A stretch of 31,590 nt of DNA from an uncultured Lachnospiraceae bacterium (lineage in GTDB: Bacteria > Bacillota > Clostridia > Lachnospirales > Lachnospiraceae): NCBI GenBank assembly GCA_910577675.1, contig CAJTOR010000003.1:389-31978 (forward strand), read 5' to 3'. Below are positions 23,727 through 31,402 of the stretch, piece after piece. Below the pieces are notes generated by a model that saw only the letters and a list, made by a program, of their open reading frames with translations, was not told where the DNA came from and searched no databases. Positions within the stretch are counted from its first letter, which is position 1. Every line of letters starts with the position of its first letter. The position numbers and the translations under genes were made by a program.

Positions 23727-25259
23727 ATGAGAATCACAAACAGGATGATGACAAATAATATGCTCTATAACATTAACGGGAACAAGAATACCCTGGCAGT
23801 TCTAGAGCAGCAGTATGCGACGGGCGCGAAGATACAAAAGCCGTCCGAGGATCCGATTGTGGCGGTGCGCGCATTAAAGCTGCGCACGAATTTGTCGGAG
23901 CTGACCCAGTACTACAAGAAGAATATCCCGGATGCCAAGGCGTGGATGGATGTGACGGAGAGCGCGCTTACGGTGGTAAACGACATCCTTACACAGGTGC
24001 ATACTTACTGTGTCCAGGGTGCGACAGGCACAATCAAGGAGGGCGACCGCGACGATATCATAAAGACACTCACCCAGCTAAAGCAGCAGGTTTACCAGGA
24101 GGGCGACACAAACTATGCCGGGCGGTATGTGTTTACGGGCTATAAGACGGATACGAGCCTGATTTTTGATGAGCCGCAGGAGCATGAGAAATATGCGATC
24201 ACGGAGAACTTTACTGCGGGAAGTATCGATACGATCAAGAAGACGTTGAATGACTGTGATATGGAACTTTACGACCCGGATGATCCGTCAGCCGCTGAGT
24301 TTGAGGATAAGCCGAATATGCATACAGCGTACCGCATCCGCCTTTCTTACGACAAGCTTGATTCCCCTGAGGATGATGGCAATATTGTAATCCGCACCGC
24401 GGAGCTTGACGAGGACGGTGAGGTTGTGCGGGACGAGGACGGGAACATTATCTATGATGAGAGTTCCGAGGTGATTGAGAGCATGCTTTCCACCGACCCG
24501 AACGCATATCTGGTGGAGGATGGGATACGCTATTTAACAGATACCGGGGAACTGATCCTCTCGCCGGAGGTCTATGAGGAGTGGCGGCATCTAGGAGCCA
24601 TCCAGGTGGACTATGAGAAGACAAATTTTGCAAAGAATGACCTGCGCCCGGAACACTATTTTGATTGTACTGTAACGGATCTGACCGATGAGGACAAGGA
24701 ACCGGTTGTCTATACGAGGGAGAACCAGCAGATTGGCTATGAAGTCAATTTCAAGCAGCGCCTGACAATCAATACCCAGGGAGCCGATGCGATCCAGCAC
24801 GATATCGGCAGGACAATCGACGAGATGGTGAATGCCGTGAATGAGGTTATGATATCGCAGGCGAAACTCGATGAACTTGATAAGATGATTGAGGATGATA
24901 ACACGACACCGGAGCAGAAAAAGAAGCTTGAGGAGATGCGGGAACTTGTCAACACCGAGTATGTATTGAAGACGGAAGCGCTCCAGAGTGCATTCTCCAA
25001 CGCCCTGACAAAGATCGAGAATCAGCAGGATGTCGTGAATGTCGCGGTGTCCGACCTCGGCGCGCGCTATGTGCGCCTGCAGCTTACGGAGAGCAGGCTC
25101 GGAAGCGAGAAGACGGAGTTTGAGGAACTGCTTTCCTCGAACGAGGATGTCGATATGGTTGACACGATTATCCGCTACCGCTCCATGCAGGCAATCTACA
25201 ACGCTTCCCTGTCCGCTGCATCCCAGTCCGTGCAGACAACATTGCTTGACTTTTTATAA
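23727..25259 (+). CDS. flgL: Flagellar hook-associated protein 3 (FlgL), enlarged
   Basis: HAP3 joins FlgK to the flagellin filament. The N-terminus MRITNRMMTNNMLYNINGNKNTLAVLEQQYATGAKIQKPSEDP and the C-terminal coiled coil with FLDF-type end (LSAASQSVQTTLLDFL) are typical. At 510 residues it is about 200 longer than Bacillus FlgL (about 300). The extra mass is a central acidic domain (about 170-370) with EDDGN, DEDGE and DEDGN repeats at about 214-240, probably exposed on the outside of the junction. A KKLEEMRELVN helix lies near 395-410. AGGAGG overlaps the preceding stop. It precedes fliW by 78 bases, so transcription probably continues from the flgM promoter. Confidence 0.93.
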   Translation: MRITNRMMTNNMLYNINGNKNTLAVLEQQYATGAKIQKPSEDPIVAVRALKLRTNLSELTQYYKKNIPDAKAWMDVTESALTVVNDILTQVHTYCVQGATGTIKEGDRDDIIKTLTQLKQQVYQEGDTNYAGRYVFTGYKTDTSLIFDEPQEHEKYAITENFTAGSIDTIKKTLNDCDMELYDPDDPSAAEFEDKPNMHTAYRIRLSYDKLDSPEDDGNIVIRTAELDEDGEVVRDEDGNIIYDESSEVIESMLSTDPNAYLVEDGIRYLTDTGELILSPEVYEEWRHLGAIQVDYEKTNFAKNDLRPEHYFDCTVTDLTDEDKEPVVYTRENQQIGYEVNFKQRLTINTQGADAIQHDIGRTIDEMVNAVNEVMISQAKLDELDKMIEDDNTTPEQKKKLEEMRELVNTEYVLKTEALQSAFSNALTKIENQQDVVNVAVSDLGARYVRLQLTESRLGSEKTEFEELLSSNEDVDMVDTIIRYRSMQAIYNASLSAASQSVQTTLLDFL

Positions 25260-25337
25260 AATTGGTGCTATTTTGTGCGGATTGCAGTCAGCTGAGCCTT
25301 GCTTTACGGGGAAAGGGGCAATAGAAAAGAGGGAGAT

Positions 25338-25817
25338 ATGAGCATAAAAGTAAGGACGAAACATTTTGGAGAAATTGATCTGGATGAGAGCAAGGTTCTG
25401 ACATTTGAAAACGGCATTATGGGGTATGAGAATTGTAAAAAATTTACAATTCTGTTTAACAACGAATCCGGTACACGTCCGGTAATTTCCTGGCTGCAAA
25501 GTCTTAATGAGCCGGGGTTGGCTCTCCCGGTTATCAATCCCGTCCTTGTGATGGAGGATTACAATCCGGTGGTCGAGGAGGAGCTTTTATCAGGGCTTGG
25601 GGAATTGAACCCGGATAACCAGATTGTTTTTGTGACACTTACAGTGCCTAAGGATCTGACGAGAATGACGGCAAATTTAAAGGCACCCATCGTGATTAAT
25701 GCGGATACAAGAAAAGGCTGCCAGGTTATCGTGGAAAATCATGATTACAAGGTGAAATATCCGGTGTATGAGCGTTTTGCTAAGGCGAAGCAAGAAAAGG
25801 AGGGGGAAACATGTTAG
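25338..25817 (+). CDS. fliW: Flagellar assembly factor FliW
   Basis: A 159-residue FliW. In the known switch it binds newly made flagellin or CsrA: flagellin build-up releases CsrA, which then blocks flagellin translation. Characteristic blocks: ESKVLTFENGIMGYENCKKFTIL, PVISWLQSLNEPGLALPVINPVLV, and NLKAPIVINADTRKGCQVI. The ATG at 25338 is chosen over an upstream TTG at 25299 because the family starts with MSIKVRTKHFGEIDLD and a GAGGGAG site precedes it. It overlaps csrA by seven bases, so the two partners are translationally coupled. No promoter is visible in the 78-base gap before it. Confidence 0.95.
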   Translation: MSIKVRTKHFGEIDLDESKVLTFENGIMGYENCKKFTILFNNESGTRPVISWLQSLNEPGLALPVINPVLVMEDYNPVVEEELLSGLGELNPDNQIVFVTLTVPKDLTRMTANLKAPIVINADTRKGCQVIVENHDYKVKYPVYERFAKAKQEKEGETC

Positions 25818-26029
25818 CCCTTTCAAGAAAAATGAACGAATCCATTATGCTGGGCAATGACATTGAAGTGACCGTCCTTGAAATAAAGGGGGATCAGGTA
25901 AAGATCGGCGTGAAAGCACCAAAGACCATACCGATTTACAGAAGGGAACTATATTTGCAGATCAGGCAGTCAAACAAGGAGGCGGCGGACGGGGATATCC
26001 CGGTGCGGGCGTTTGAGGGGCTGCTTTAA
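25811..26029 (+). CDS. csrA: Carbon storage regulator CsrA
   Basis: A 72-residue RNA-binding dimer that blocks translation at GGA-containing hairpins, classically flagellin mRNA. It starts MLALSRKMNESIMLGNDIEVTVLEI and has QVKIGVKAPKTIPIYRRELY, close to the CsrA/RsmA consensus. AAAGGAGGGGG precedes the ATG, inside the end of fliW. A strong terminator follows 43 bases downstream, closing the flgM unit. The C-terminal tail after about residue 55 is short and polar. Confidence 0.95.
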   Translation: MLALSRKMNESIMLGNDIEVTVLEIKGDQVKIGVKAPKTIPIYRRELYLQIRQSNKEAADGDIPVRAFEGLL

Positions 26030-26071
26030 CGAAGGGGGATATGTAAGCGGATACACCCCCGCCGAAAGTGG

Positions 26072-26101
26072 GAGCCGTAGTTTCTTTTACGGCTCTTTTT
26101 T
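26072..26101 (+). terminator. Rho-independent terminator after csrA
   Basis: GAGCCGTA (26072-26079) pairs with TACGGCTC (26088-26095) across an 8-base loop, followed by six T (26096-26101). It ends the flgM-csrA unit. Confidence 0.93.
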
Positions 26102-26145
26102 GGTTCCTTTCGCGGGAGAAAATATTAAAAAATGGGGAAAAAGGC

Positions 26146-26173
26146 TAAATAACTTGACAAAAACAGCCGATAA
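26146..26173 (+). promoter_or_regulatory. Sigma-28 promoter of the flaG-fliD-fliS unit
   Basis: TAAA (26146-26149), 16 bases, then GCCGATAA (26166-26173): one base longer than the flgM spacing. The -10 context repeats the same 20-mer as the flgM promoter. It is about 145 bases before flaG and just after the csrA terminator. Confidence 0.88.
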
Positions 26174-26303
26174 ATAATCAGAGTACAGAATGCCGACGAG
26201 GAAAGGCATGGGTTGGGGAAGAGGGAAATATGACTCTTTCTGGATGCATTGTATGGACGTATCCACACTATGCGCGGGTTAAGTTGAAATTTAAAATAGA
26301 ATC

Positions 26304-26313
26304 ACAGGGAGGT
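26304..26313 (+). promoter_or_regulatory. Possible CsrA site overlapping the flaG ribosome-binding site
   Basis: ACAGGGAGGT matches nine of ten positions of the CsrA core ACARGGAUGU and contains the Shine-Dalgarno AGGGAGG (26306-26312). Because a good Shine-Dalgarno resembles a CsrA site, this may be chance. Confidence 0.35.
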
Positions 26314-26319
26314 GCAATT

Positions 26320-26751
26320 ATGGCAATTTCAGCAATTAGTTCCGCTGTTTCTTTTGAGACAGCAAAACAGCCTGTAGAAAGAACAACGAAGGTAGCAGAG
26401 CCAGTCAATACGGTGGAGAAAGTGCCGGTAACTGAAACGGCGCAGAAGGTTCCGGCAGTAAATTCAGGTGAGTCCGGGAGCGGTTCCTTAGACCAGGGCA
26501 AGGAGCAGGATAAGAACGCGAACCGGGTAAAAGACGCTGTGACACATGCGAACAACAAACTCAAGCTCAAACAAAAGCATATGAGTACGAGATGCGAATT
26601 TTCCTATCATGAGCCGACGGGCAGGATTTCCATAAAGGTTATGGACAAGGAAACGGATGAGGTCATCCGGGAGATTCCGCCGGAAGAAACCCTTGAGATG
26701 GTGGAGAAGATGTGGGAGCTTGCGGGGCTTATCGTTGACGAGCACAGATAG
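26320..26751 (+). CDS. flaG: Flagellar protein FlaG
   Basis: A 143-residue FlaG-type protein, which in other species affects filament length; its exact role is not settled. The N-terminal two thirds is Ala/Ser/Val/Glu-rich low complexity. The C-terminal domain has the FlaG pattern TRCEFSYHEPTGRISIKVMDKETDEVIREIPPEETLEMVEKMWELAGLIVDE. The ATG at 26320 has AGGGAGG seven bases upstream. An in-frame ATG at 26230 would add 30 residues unlike any FlaG and is rejected. The leader from the sigma-28 promoter is about 140 bases and contains several GGA triplets. fliD follows after 68 bases. Confidence 0.9.
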   Translation: MAISAISSAVSFETAKQPVERTTKVAEPVNTVEKVPVTETAQKVPAVNSGESGSGSLDQGKEQDKNANRVKDAVTHANNKLKLKQKHMSTRCEFSYHEPTGRISIKVMDKETDEVIREIPPEETLEMVEKMWELAGLIVDEHR

Positions 26752-26819
26752 GGGAGGGAGTACATTCCTTTAAGGGGGATGGGGGTTTCTGACCCGAATA
26801 TTAGGAAAGGGGTAAGAGT

Positions 26820-28397
26820 ATGCCGATCAGAATGTCAGGTTTGGTATCCGGTCTTGATACCGAGAACATCATCAAGGAATTGATGGCGGCGCAGAGCCAG
26901 AAGAAGACCAAAATAGAGAACAAGATTACAAAGCATGAGTGGAAGACTGACAAGTGGAAGGATCTGAATAAGAAATTATATGATTTCTATAAGGGTTCAC
27001 TCTCAAAGGCAAGACTTGAGGGAAGTTTCCAGACCAGGAAGGTTTCTTCCGCGGACGAGACGAAGGTGAAGGCTACAGCCTCGGGAAGCATCGCAGCTTA
27101 CGGCACGCACAAGGTGAAGGTGGAGCAGCTTGCAAGCGCGCAGTTTGTGACCGGAAGCAAACTTGGTGAGGTCACGGATGCTGCGGGAAAGAAATCCCAG
27201 GTTTCCGGTGCGACAAAGCTTTCCCAGCTTGGAATCAGTGTAAAAGCGGGCGAGGAATCCACGATCACGATCGCTTCGGGTGACAAAAAGATTGACCTGA
27301 AGGTGACCGAGGAAACGACGGTGAATGATTTTCTTGCATCGTGCAGGGAAGCGGGACTGACCGCAAATTATGATACGGATCAGAAGCGTTTCTTCCTGAC
27401 AGCGGAGAACAGCGGTTCGGAACATGCATTCAGCATCACCTCAAAGACGACGGGCGGTAAGGACGGCGATGCATTAAAGAAATTAGGCCTTTCCGAAGTC
27501 AAATTTAAGAAAAAGGACGATGGTACGGTTGAGTATGAGTACGACAAGACGAATGCAGATTTTTCTGTGAAGGAAGCTTCAAACAGCATCATATACTTAA
27601 ATGGAGCGCGGCTTGTCAACAACAGCAACGAGATTTCTGCGAACGGTTTAAACCTCGAAATAAACGCGGTGACCGGCGACGATGAGATCTCGATCAATGT
27701 GACGAAAGATACCCAGGCTGTCTATGATATGGTAAAAACTTTTGTCAAGGACTACAATGAGCTGTTGAAGGAGCTGAGTGATGCGTACTATGCGGATTCC
27801 TCCTACGGCTATGAGCCACTGACAAGCGAGCAGCGCGAGGCGATGAACGATGAGGACATCGAGAAGTGGGAAAAGAAAATCAAGGATTCCCTCCTGCGCC
27901 GCGACAGCACCGTAAACTCGCTGATGAGCGCTATGAAAATGACAATGGCGGGCGCGGTGGATTACAATGGTAAGAAGTGTTCGCTCTCAACCCTAGGCAT
28001 TGTGACCACGGATTATAAGGAGAAGGGACAGCTCCATATCGAGGGGGATGCGGATGATGAATCGACGGCGGGCAAGGAAAATAAACTGATGGCTGCGATC
28101 GAGGAAGATCCTGATATGGTAATGAAGATTATTACCGATATGGCGGGAAAACTCTATACAACCTTCAACGATAAAATGAAGACTACAACGAACAGCAGTG
28201 CGCTTACTTTCTATGAAGATAAGCAGATGAAATCAGATCTTACCAAATATAAGAAAGAATTAAGCACGATGGAGGATAAACTCTCCGCGATGGAGGATCG
28301 CTACTACAAGCAGTTCACTGCGATGGAAAAAGCGCTTTCCCAGCTAAATTCGCAGTCGAGTTCGATTGCTTCGTTATTTGGTGGCGGTTCCATGTGA
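26820..28397 (+). CDS. fliD: Flagellar filament cap protein FliD (HAP2)
   Basis: The cap at the filament tip that folds and inserts flagellin. 525 residues, similar in size to Bacillus FliD (about 500). N-terminus: MPIRMSGLVSGLDTENIIKELMAAQSQKKTKIENKITKHEWKTDKWKDLNKKL, typical with its helical start. Then beta domains, with a FlgK-like hook motif VKVEQLASAQFVTG and KLSQLGISVKAGEESTITIASG. The C-terminal coiled coil MEDKLSAMEDRYYKQFTAMEKALSQLNSQSSSIASLFGGGSM matches FliD endings. A weak AAAGGGG site precedes it by eight bases. fliS, the chaperone for flagellin and partner in this gene order, is 43 bases downstream. Confidence 0.95.
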   Translation: MPIRMSGLVSGLDTENIIKELMAAQSQKKTKIENKITKHEWKTDKWKDLNKKLYDFYKGSLSKARLEGSFQTRKVSSADETKVKATASGSIAAYGTHKVKVEQLASAQFVTGSKLGEVTDAAGKKSQVSGATKLSQLGISVKAGEESTITIASGDKKIDLKVTEETTVNDFLASCREAGLTANYDTDQKRFFLTAENSGSEHAFSITSKTTGGKDGDALKKLGLSEVKFKKKDDGTVEYEYDKTNADFSVKEASNSIIYLNGARLVNNSNEISANGLNLEINAVTGDDEISINVTKDTQAVYDMVKTFVKDYNELLKELSDAYYADSSYGYEPLTSEQREAMNDEDIEKWEKKIKDSLLRRDSTVNSLMSAMKMTMAGAVDYNGKKCSLSTLGIVTTDYKEKGQLHIEGDADDESTAGKENKLMAAIEEDPDMVMKIITDMAGKLYTTFNDKMKTTTNSSALTFYEDKQMKSDLTKYKKELSTMEDKLSAMEDRYYKQFTAMEKALSQLNSQSSSIASLFGGGSM

Positions 28398-28440
28398 GTT
28401 TAACCCACAAGAGTGATAACTATAACAAGGAGGTTACGTT

Positions 28441-28827
28441 ATGACACCAAATACCAATATTGCGGCAACATACCAGGGAACTAAGGTGAATACTGCTTCG
28501 CCGGCGGAGCTGACATTGATGCTGTATGAGGGGGCAATCAAATTCTGTAACAAGGGAATTTATGCGATTGAGGACAAAAATATTAACAAAGCGAATGAAA
28601 ACCTTTTAAGAGCACAGAAGATTATTATGGAATTGCGTGGCACACTGGATTTCAAGTATCCGGTTGCAAAAGATTTCGAGCTGGTCTACGATTACATATA
28701 CCGCAGGCTGGTTGAGGCGAATATCAAGAAGGACAAGGACATTGTGGAGGATGCGCTGAAGTATATCCGCGATATGCGTGATACCTGGAAAGAGGTAATG
28801 CGTGCCAATAAAATGTATGTAAAATGA
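28441..28827 (+). CDS. fliS: Flagellin chaperone FliS
   Basis: A 128-residue helical chaperone that binds the C-terminus of flagellin and keeps it from polymerising in the cytosol. The family pattern is clear: YQGTKVNTASPAELTLMLYEGAIKFCNKG and NINKANENLLRAQKIIMELRGTLDFKYPVAKDFELVYDYIYRRLVEANIKKD. AACAAGGAGGTTACGTT precedes the ATG, a near-perfect Shine-Dalgarno. The hairpins at 28842-28913 follow, marking the end of this sigma-28 unit. Confidence 0.96.
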   Translation: MTPNTNIAATYQGTKVNTASPAELTLMLYEGAIKFCNKGIYAIEDKNINKANENLLRAQKIIMELRGTLDFKYPVAKDFELVYDYIYRRLVEANIKKDKDIVEDALKYIRDMRDTWKEVMRANKMYVK

Positions 28828-28841
28828 TGTTTTTGTACCGG

Positions 28842-28862
28842 AATATACCGTTCTGGTATATT
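28842..28862 (+). repeat. Hairpin 1 after fliS
   Basis: AATATACC (28842-28849) pairs with GGTATATT (28855-28862) across GTTCT, followed by a single T. It lies 15 bases after the fliS stop. AT-rich and weak on its own; part of a double hairpin. Confidence 0.5.
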
Positions 28863-28876
28863 TAATAGCAGGGATA

Positions 28877-28913
28877 AGCAGAAAAAGGCTTTTCAAAAAA
28901 GCCTTTTTCTGCT
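28877..28913. terminator. Hairpin 2, long terminator after fliS
   Basis: Perfect 17-bp stem (28877-28893 with 28897-28913) and a 3-base loop. The top is rich in A/T and the arms hold A5 and T5 runs, but no T tract follows; a TATAAT sits directly on its right edge (28913-28918). Likely terminator or mRNA end protector between fliS and the next gene. Confidence 0.7.
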
Positions 28914-28990
28914 ATAATTGTATTGGGAAATATATTTTTTGATTCAGCGTCCGGGGACTGTTGATGCCCGGGCGGCAGAATGGGGGAAGA

Positions 28991-29482
28991 ATGGAAACAG
29001 GCGATCCGATATTGACACAGCTTGAGATGCTTGAGAAGTGCCTTGTGTGTAAGGATGAGTTACTGGAAAAAATTTATAAGGAAACGGCGCAGCAGGAGGC
29101 AATCTTAGACACTGACCCGTTTTCGGAGGAAGCTTTTGATGGGACGCTTGAGCGCAAGGCGGAGGCGATTGAGAAACTGACACAGTATGACCGGGGTTTT
29201 GAGCAGATTTTTTCGAGGATACGTGACGGGGTGATTGCGAACAAGGATGGATACAGGGAGCGGATTATAAATATGCAGCGGCTGATCGGAGAGGTTACAA
29301 AGAAGGCGGTTCGTATCCAGTCGCTTGAACAGAAGAACAAAGTGAAGCTTGAGATTTATTTCAGTAACCGCAGGCAGCAGATTAAGAATTTCAATGTCAG
29401 CAGCCGCACCGTATCCAATTATTATAAATCCATGTCCTCCGGCGGAAAGGCGGACGCGTTTTTTATGGATAAAAAGCAGTGA
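28991..29482 (+). CDS. Coiled-coil protein, probable FliT/FlgN-type flagellar chaperone
   Basis: A helical protein of 163 residues (start 28991, with GGGGGAAGA before it; an ATG at 28964 would add nine residues). The pattern LTQLEMLEKCLVCKDELLEKIYKETAQQEAIL, then a heptad helix through EAIEKLTQYDRGFEQIFSRIRDGV and a final basic helical/tail part (KVKLEIYFSNRRQQIKNFNVSSRTVSNYY), resembles the FliT/FlgN class of small export chaperones and their place after fliS. No signal peptide. The C-terminus is basic and low-complexity. Role by position and shape only; the fold family is not proven from reading the sequence. Confidence 0.62.
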   Translation: METGDPILTQLEMLEKCLVCKDELLEKIYKETAQQEAILDTDPFSEEAFDGTLERKAEAIEKLTQYDRGFEQIFSRIRDGVIANKDGYRERIINMQRLIGEVTKKAVRIQSLEQKNKVKLEIYFSNRRQQIKNFNVSSRTVSNYYKSMSSGGKADAFFMDKKQ

Positions 29483-29527
29483 GGGGCTGAAATGGGAAAT
29501 GTGTAAAGTTTGAAAGGAGTGGTTGGA

Positions 29528-31327
29528 ATGAAACGGAACAGAAAAATAATGCATGTCATATATGCTTTTGCATTTTTAGCTGCGGGGAGCAGTATGGCGC
29601 TGCTTTTAAAACCGGAGGTGAGTGCGGTGGCATCGCAGGAGATTGCCATGCCCGTGCCGGGAGTGGCAATGCAGGCGGATACAACACCTAATTCGCCAAC
29701 ACCGACACCGGGTACACCAACGCCAAAGCCAAGTACGCCAACACCGGGCACGGCAGCGCCGGGTATTATTGTTCAGCCGCCTGTGATAACCGTGACACCG
29801 ACTCCGACACCACCGATTCTTGTATCCCAGGGAAGACCGATTATCACACTTGATTATACGAATTATGTTGCCTGGCTGACTGTTGGACCAAATGATAAAT
29901 ATGTTGTGCTTGAAGTGATGAAGTCAAAAAAGAATAAGGATGGTTCCTATACATATAATCCTTCAGCACAGTATATGTATGATTTGACGGAGATGGCAGG
30001 ACAGGTAATACAGAAGACAATAAGGATTGATCTGTCATTTTTAAAGGCGACAAGCATGCAGTTTATCCAGATACACGGGGATGCAAACCCTGCGAATGTT
30101 TCGGGTGTAATTGCGGTTAATCCGCAGCCTAAAAAACCGAGCATCAAATATGCGGGCGGCGTGTTTACGGCAAAGATAGACCGCCAGGAAGTGCCCCTGA
30201 ACCAGGGGCAGCTTGAGGCATATGAATACCGGACGTTGTACGGTTCAAGATGGGATAGTTTGAGAAATTTTAACGGGGCGACCTCGGCGATTGCCGGAAC
30301 CACAATAATGGTGCGCGAGAAGGCAAAACCGACAGCGCCCGCCGGTGTGGAGGCAAAAATAAAGATACCGGCAGCCGCGAAAGCTCCTAAGGTAACGATC
30401 GATTATGTCAAGGGTATTATTAATATACCAAAGGGTGTTGAGTTCAAGATTTCAGCGAGGGGCAAGGAAGGCAACTGGGCGGTCTATAAAAACGAGAAGG
30501 GTGCGGAAGCCGCTGCCAAGCTGACCCCGACGGAGATCCTTGACCGGTTTATACCTTATACTGGCGGACCGCTTACCCCGGAGGATAAAACGGCGGCGCT
30601 CGAGGTGGAGGGATTTTCCATTATCGCGCGCACAAAGAAGGTGGAAAAAAACGGGAAAGTGACAAAAGCAGCTTCCCAGCCAGTTTTTGTTACGGTTCCT
30701 GCAACCACAAAAGTAATTAAGGCGGAGAAAGAAGATAAGATTCTGGGTTCCGTGGCATCAATCTACCTCACCTACAAGAATGTTGAGAAGGGTGTGGAAT
30801 TAACCGCAGTCGGCGGAAGTTTTGACTATTCCGTTGATAATGGTAAAAATTGGAAAATCGTGAAAGCGAATGCAAAGAAACCGACGGTTGCGGTGCCTAA
30901 GGGTGATGTAAAAGCGGTGTTGATCCGTGAGTCCGGAGCAAAGGCTGTTACATCGAAGGATGGCAAGGTCACACCGGCAAGGCTTCCTTCCTCGAATTCC
31001 ATCGCGGCTTCCTGGCTTCCTCCGCTTGATATTGATGTGGCAGGACAGGGTCTTGGCGTGGGTACCATGATTATAACGGCGGGAGAAAAAGCCGAGTTGA
31101 ATTACGGCGTTTCACAGGGCAAAGACCAGATTACGGATGCGGCAGTAAAACATACCACAACCCTTCCGGCTGAGGCAGGTCTGTCGGTTGCAGGCGGAAA
31201 GATAACCTTTACCGCGCCGGCTTATAACGAAACCGGAACCAACACCTATGTGATTGAGCTTACAGCGGAAAAGACGGGCTACACTGCGGGTGTAATAAAG
31301 ATAACTGTAACTGTAGTAAAACAATAA
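29528..31327 (+). CDS. Secreted repeat protein with Pro/Thr linker, unknown function
   Basis: A 599-residue exported protein that I do not recognise as a named family. The N-terminus is a typical signal peptide (basic MKRNRK, hydrophobic 8-27, cleavage perhaps near residue 35-37). A Pro/Thr-rich spacer follows (51-96, TPTPG repeats), the kind used between wall and outer domains. Then several degenerate beta modules with similar openings: PIITLDYTNYVAWLTV (104-119), PSIKYAGGVFTAKI (204-217), KVTIDYVKGIINIPKGVEFKIS (288-309), SIYLTYKNVEKGVELTAV (411-428). A final module after about 500 looks Ig/cadherin-like (ITFTAPAYNETGTNTYVIELTAEKTG). No LPXTG or membrane anchor is seen. AAAGGAG at 29513-29519 sets the start; a TTG at 29510 is rejected. 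It is 45 bases after the chaperone-like gene and precedes a terminator. Confidence 0.82.
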   Translation: MKRNRKIMHVIYAFAFLAAGSSMALLLKPEVSAVASQEIAMPVPGVAMQADTTPNSPTPTPGTPTPKPSTPTPGTAAPGIIVQPPVITVTPTPTPPILVSQGRPIITLDYTNYVAWLTVGPNDKYVVLEVMKSKKNKDGSYTYNPSAQYMYDLTEMAGQVIQKTIRIDLSFLKATSMQFIQIHGDANPANVSGVIAVNPQPKKPSIKYAGGVFTAKIDRQEVPLNQGQLEAYEYRTLYGSRWDSLRNFNGATSAIAGTTIMVREKAKPTAPAGVEAKIKIPAAAKAPKVTIDYVKGIINIPKGVEFKISARGKEGNWAVYKNEKGAEAAAKLTPTEILDRFIPYTGGPLTPEDKTAALEVEGFSIIARTKKVEKNGKVTKAASQPVFVTVPATTKVIKAEKEDKILGSVASIYLTYKNVEKGVELTAVGGSFDYSVDNGKNWKIVKANAKKPTVAVPKGDVKAVLIRESGAKAVTSKDGKVTPARLPSSNSIAASWLPPLDIDVAGQGLGVGTMIITAGEKAELNYGVSQGKDQITDAAVKHTTTLPAEAGLSVAGGKITFTAPAYNETGTNTYVIELTAEKTGYTAGVIKITVTVVKQ

Positions 31328-31332
31328 AAATC

Positions 31333-31402
31333 AAAACTGTTGCAAAATAGAAATTCAATGGGAAGGAAATTCCTGGAATGGATATTTTGCAACAGTTTTT
31401 TT
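31333..31402 (+). terminator. Terminator with long stem after the secreted protein gene
   Basis: AAAACTGTTGCAAAATA (31333-31349) pairs perfectly over 17 bases with 31383-31399, followed by T (to 31402). The 33-base loop contains a nested AGGAA-A-TTCCT hairpin. It starts five bases after the stop codon, so it is probably the operon end. Confidence 0.8.

Noticed and set aside
26154..26182. TTGACA (26154-26159) as a sigma-A promoter before flaG
   Set aside because: No acceptable -10 at 16-18 bases; the hexamer falls inside the sigma-28 spacer.
26230..26319. In-frame upstream start that would lengthen FlaG by 30 residues
   Set aside because: The ATG at 26320 has a far better ribosome-binding site, and the extension is unlike FlaG N-termini.
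26771..26800. TAAG ... CCCGAATA before fliD as a third sigma-28 promoter
   Set aside because: The spacer is 18 bases and the -10 matches poorly.
29681..29815. TPTPG-coding tract as a repeat array or CRISPR-like element
   Set aside because: Short imperfect codon repeats encode a Pro/Thr linker; there are no regular spacers.
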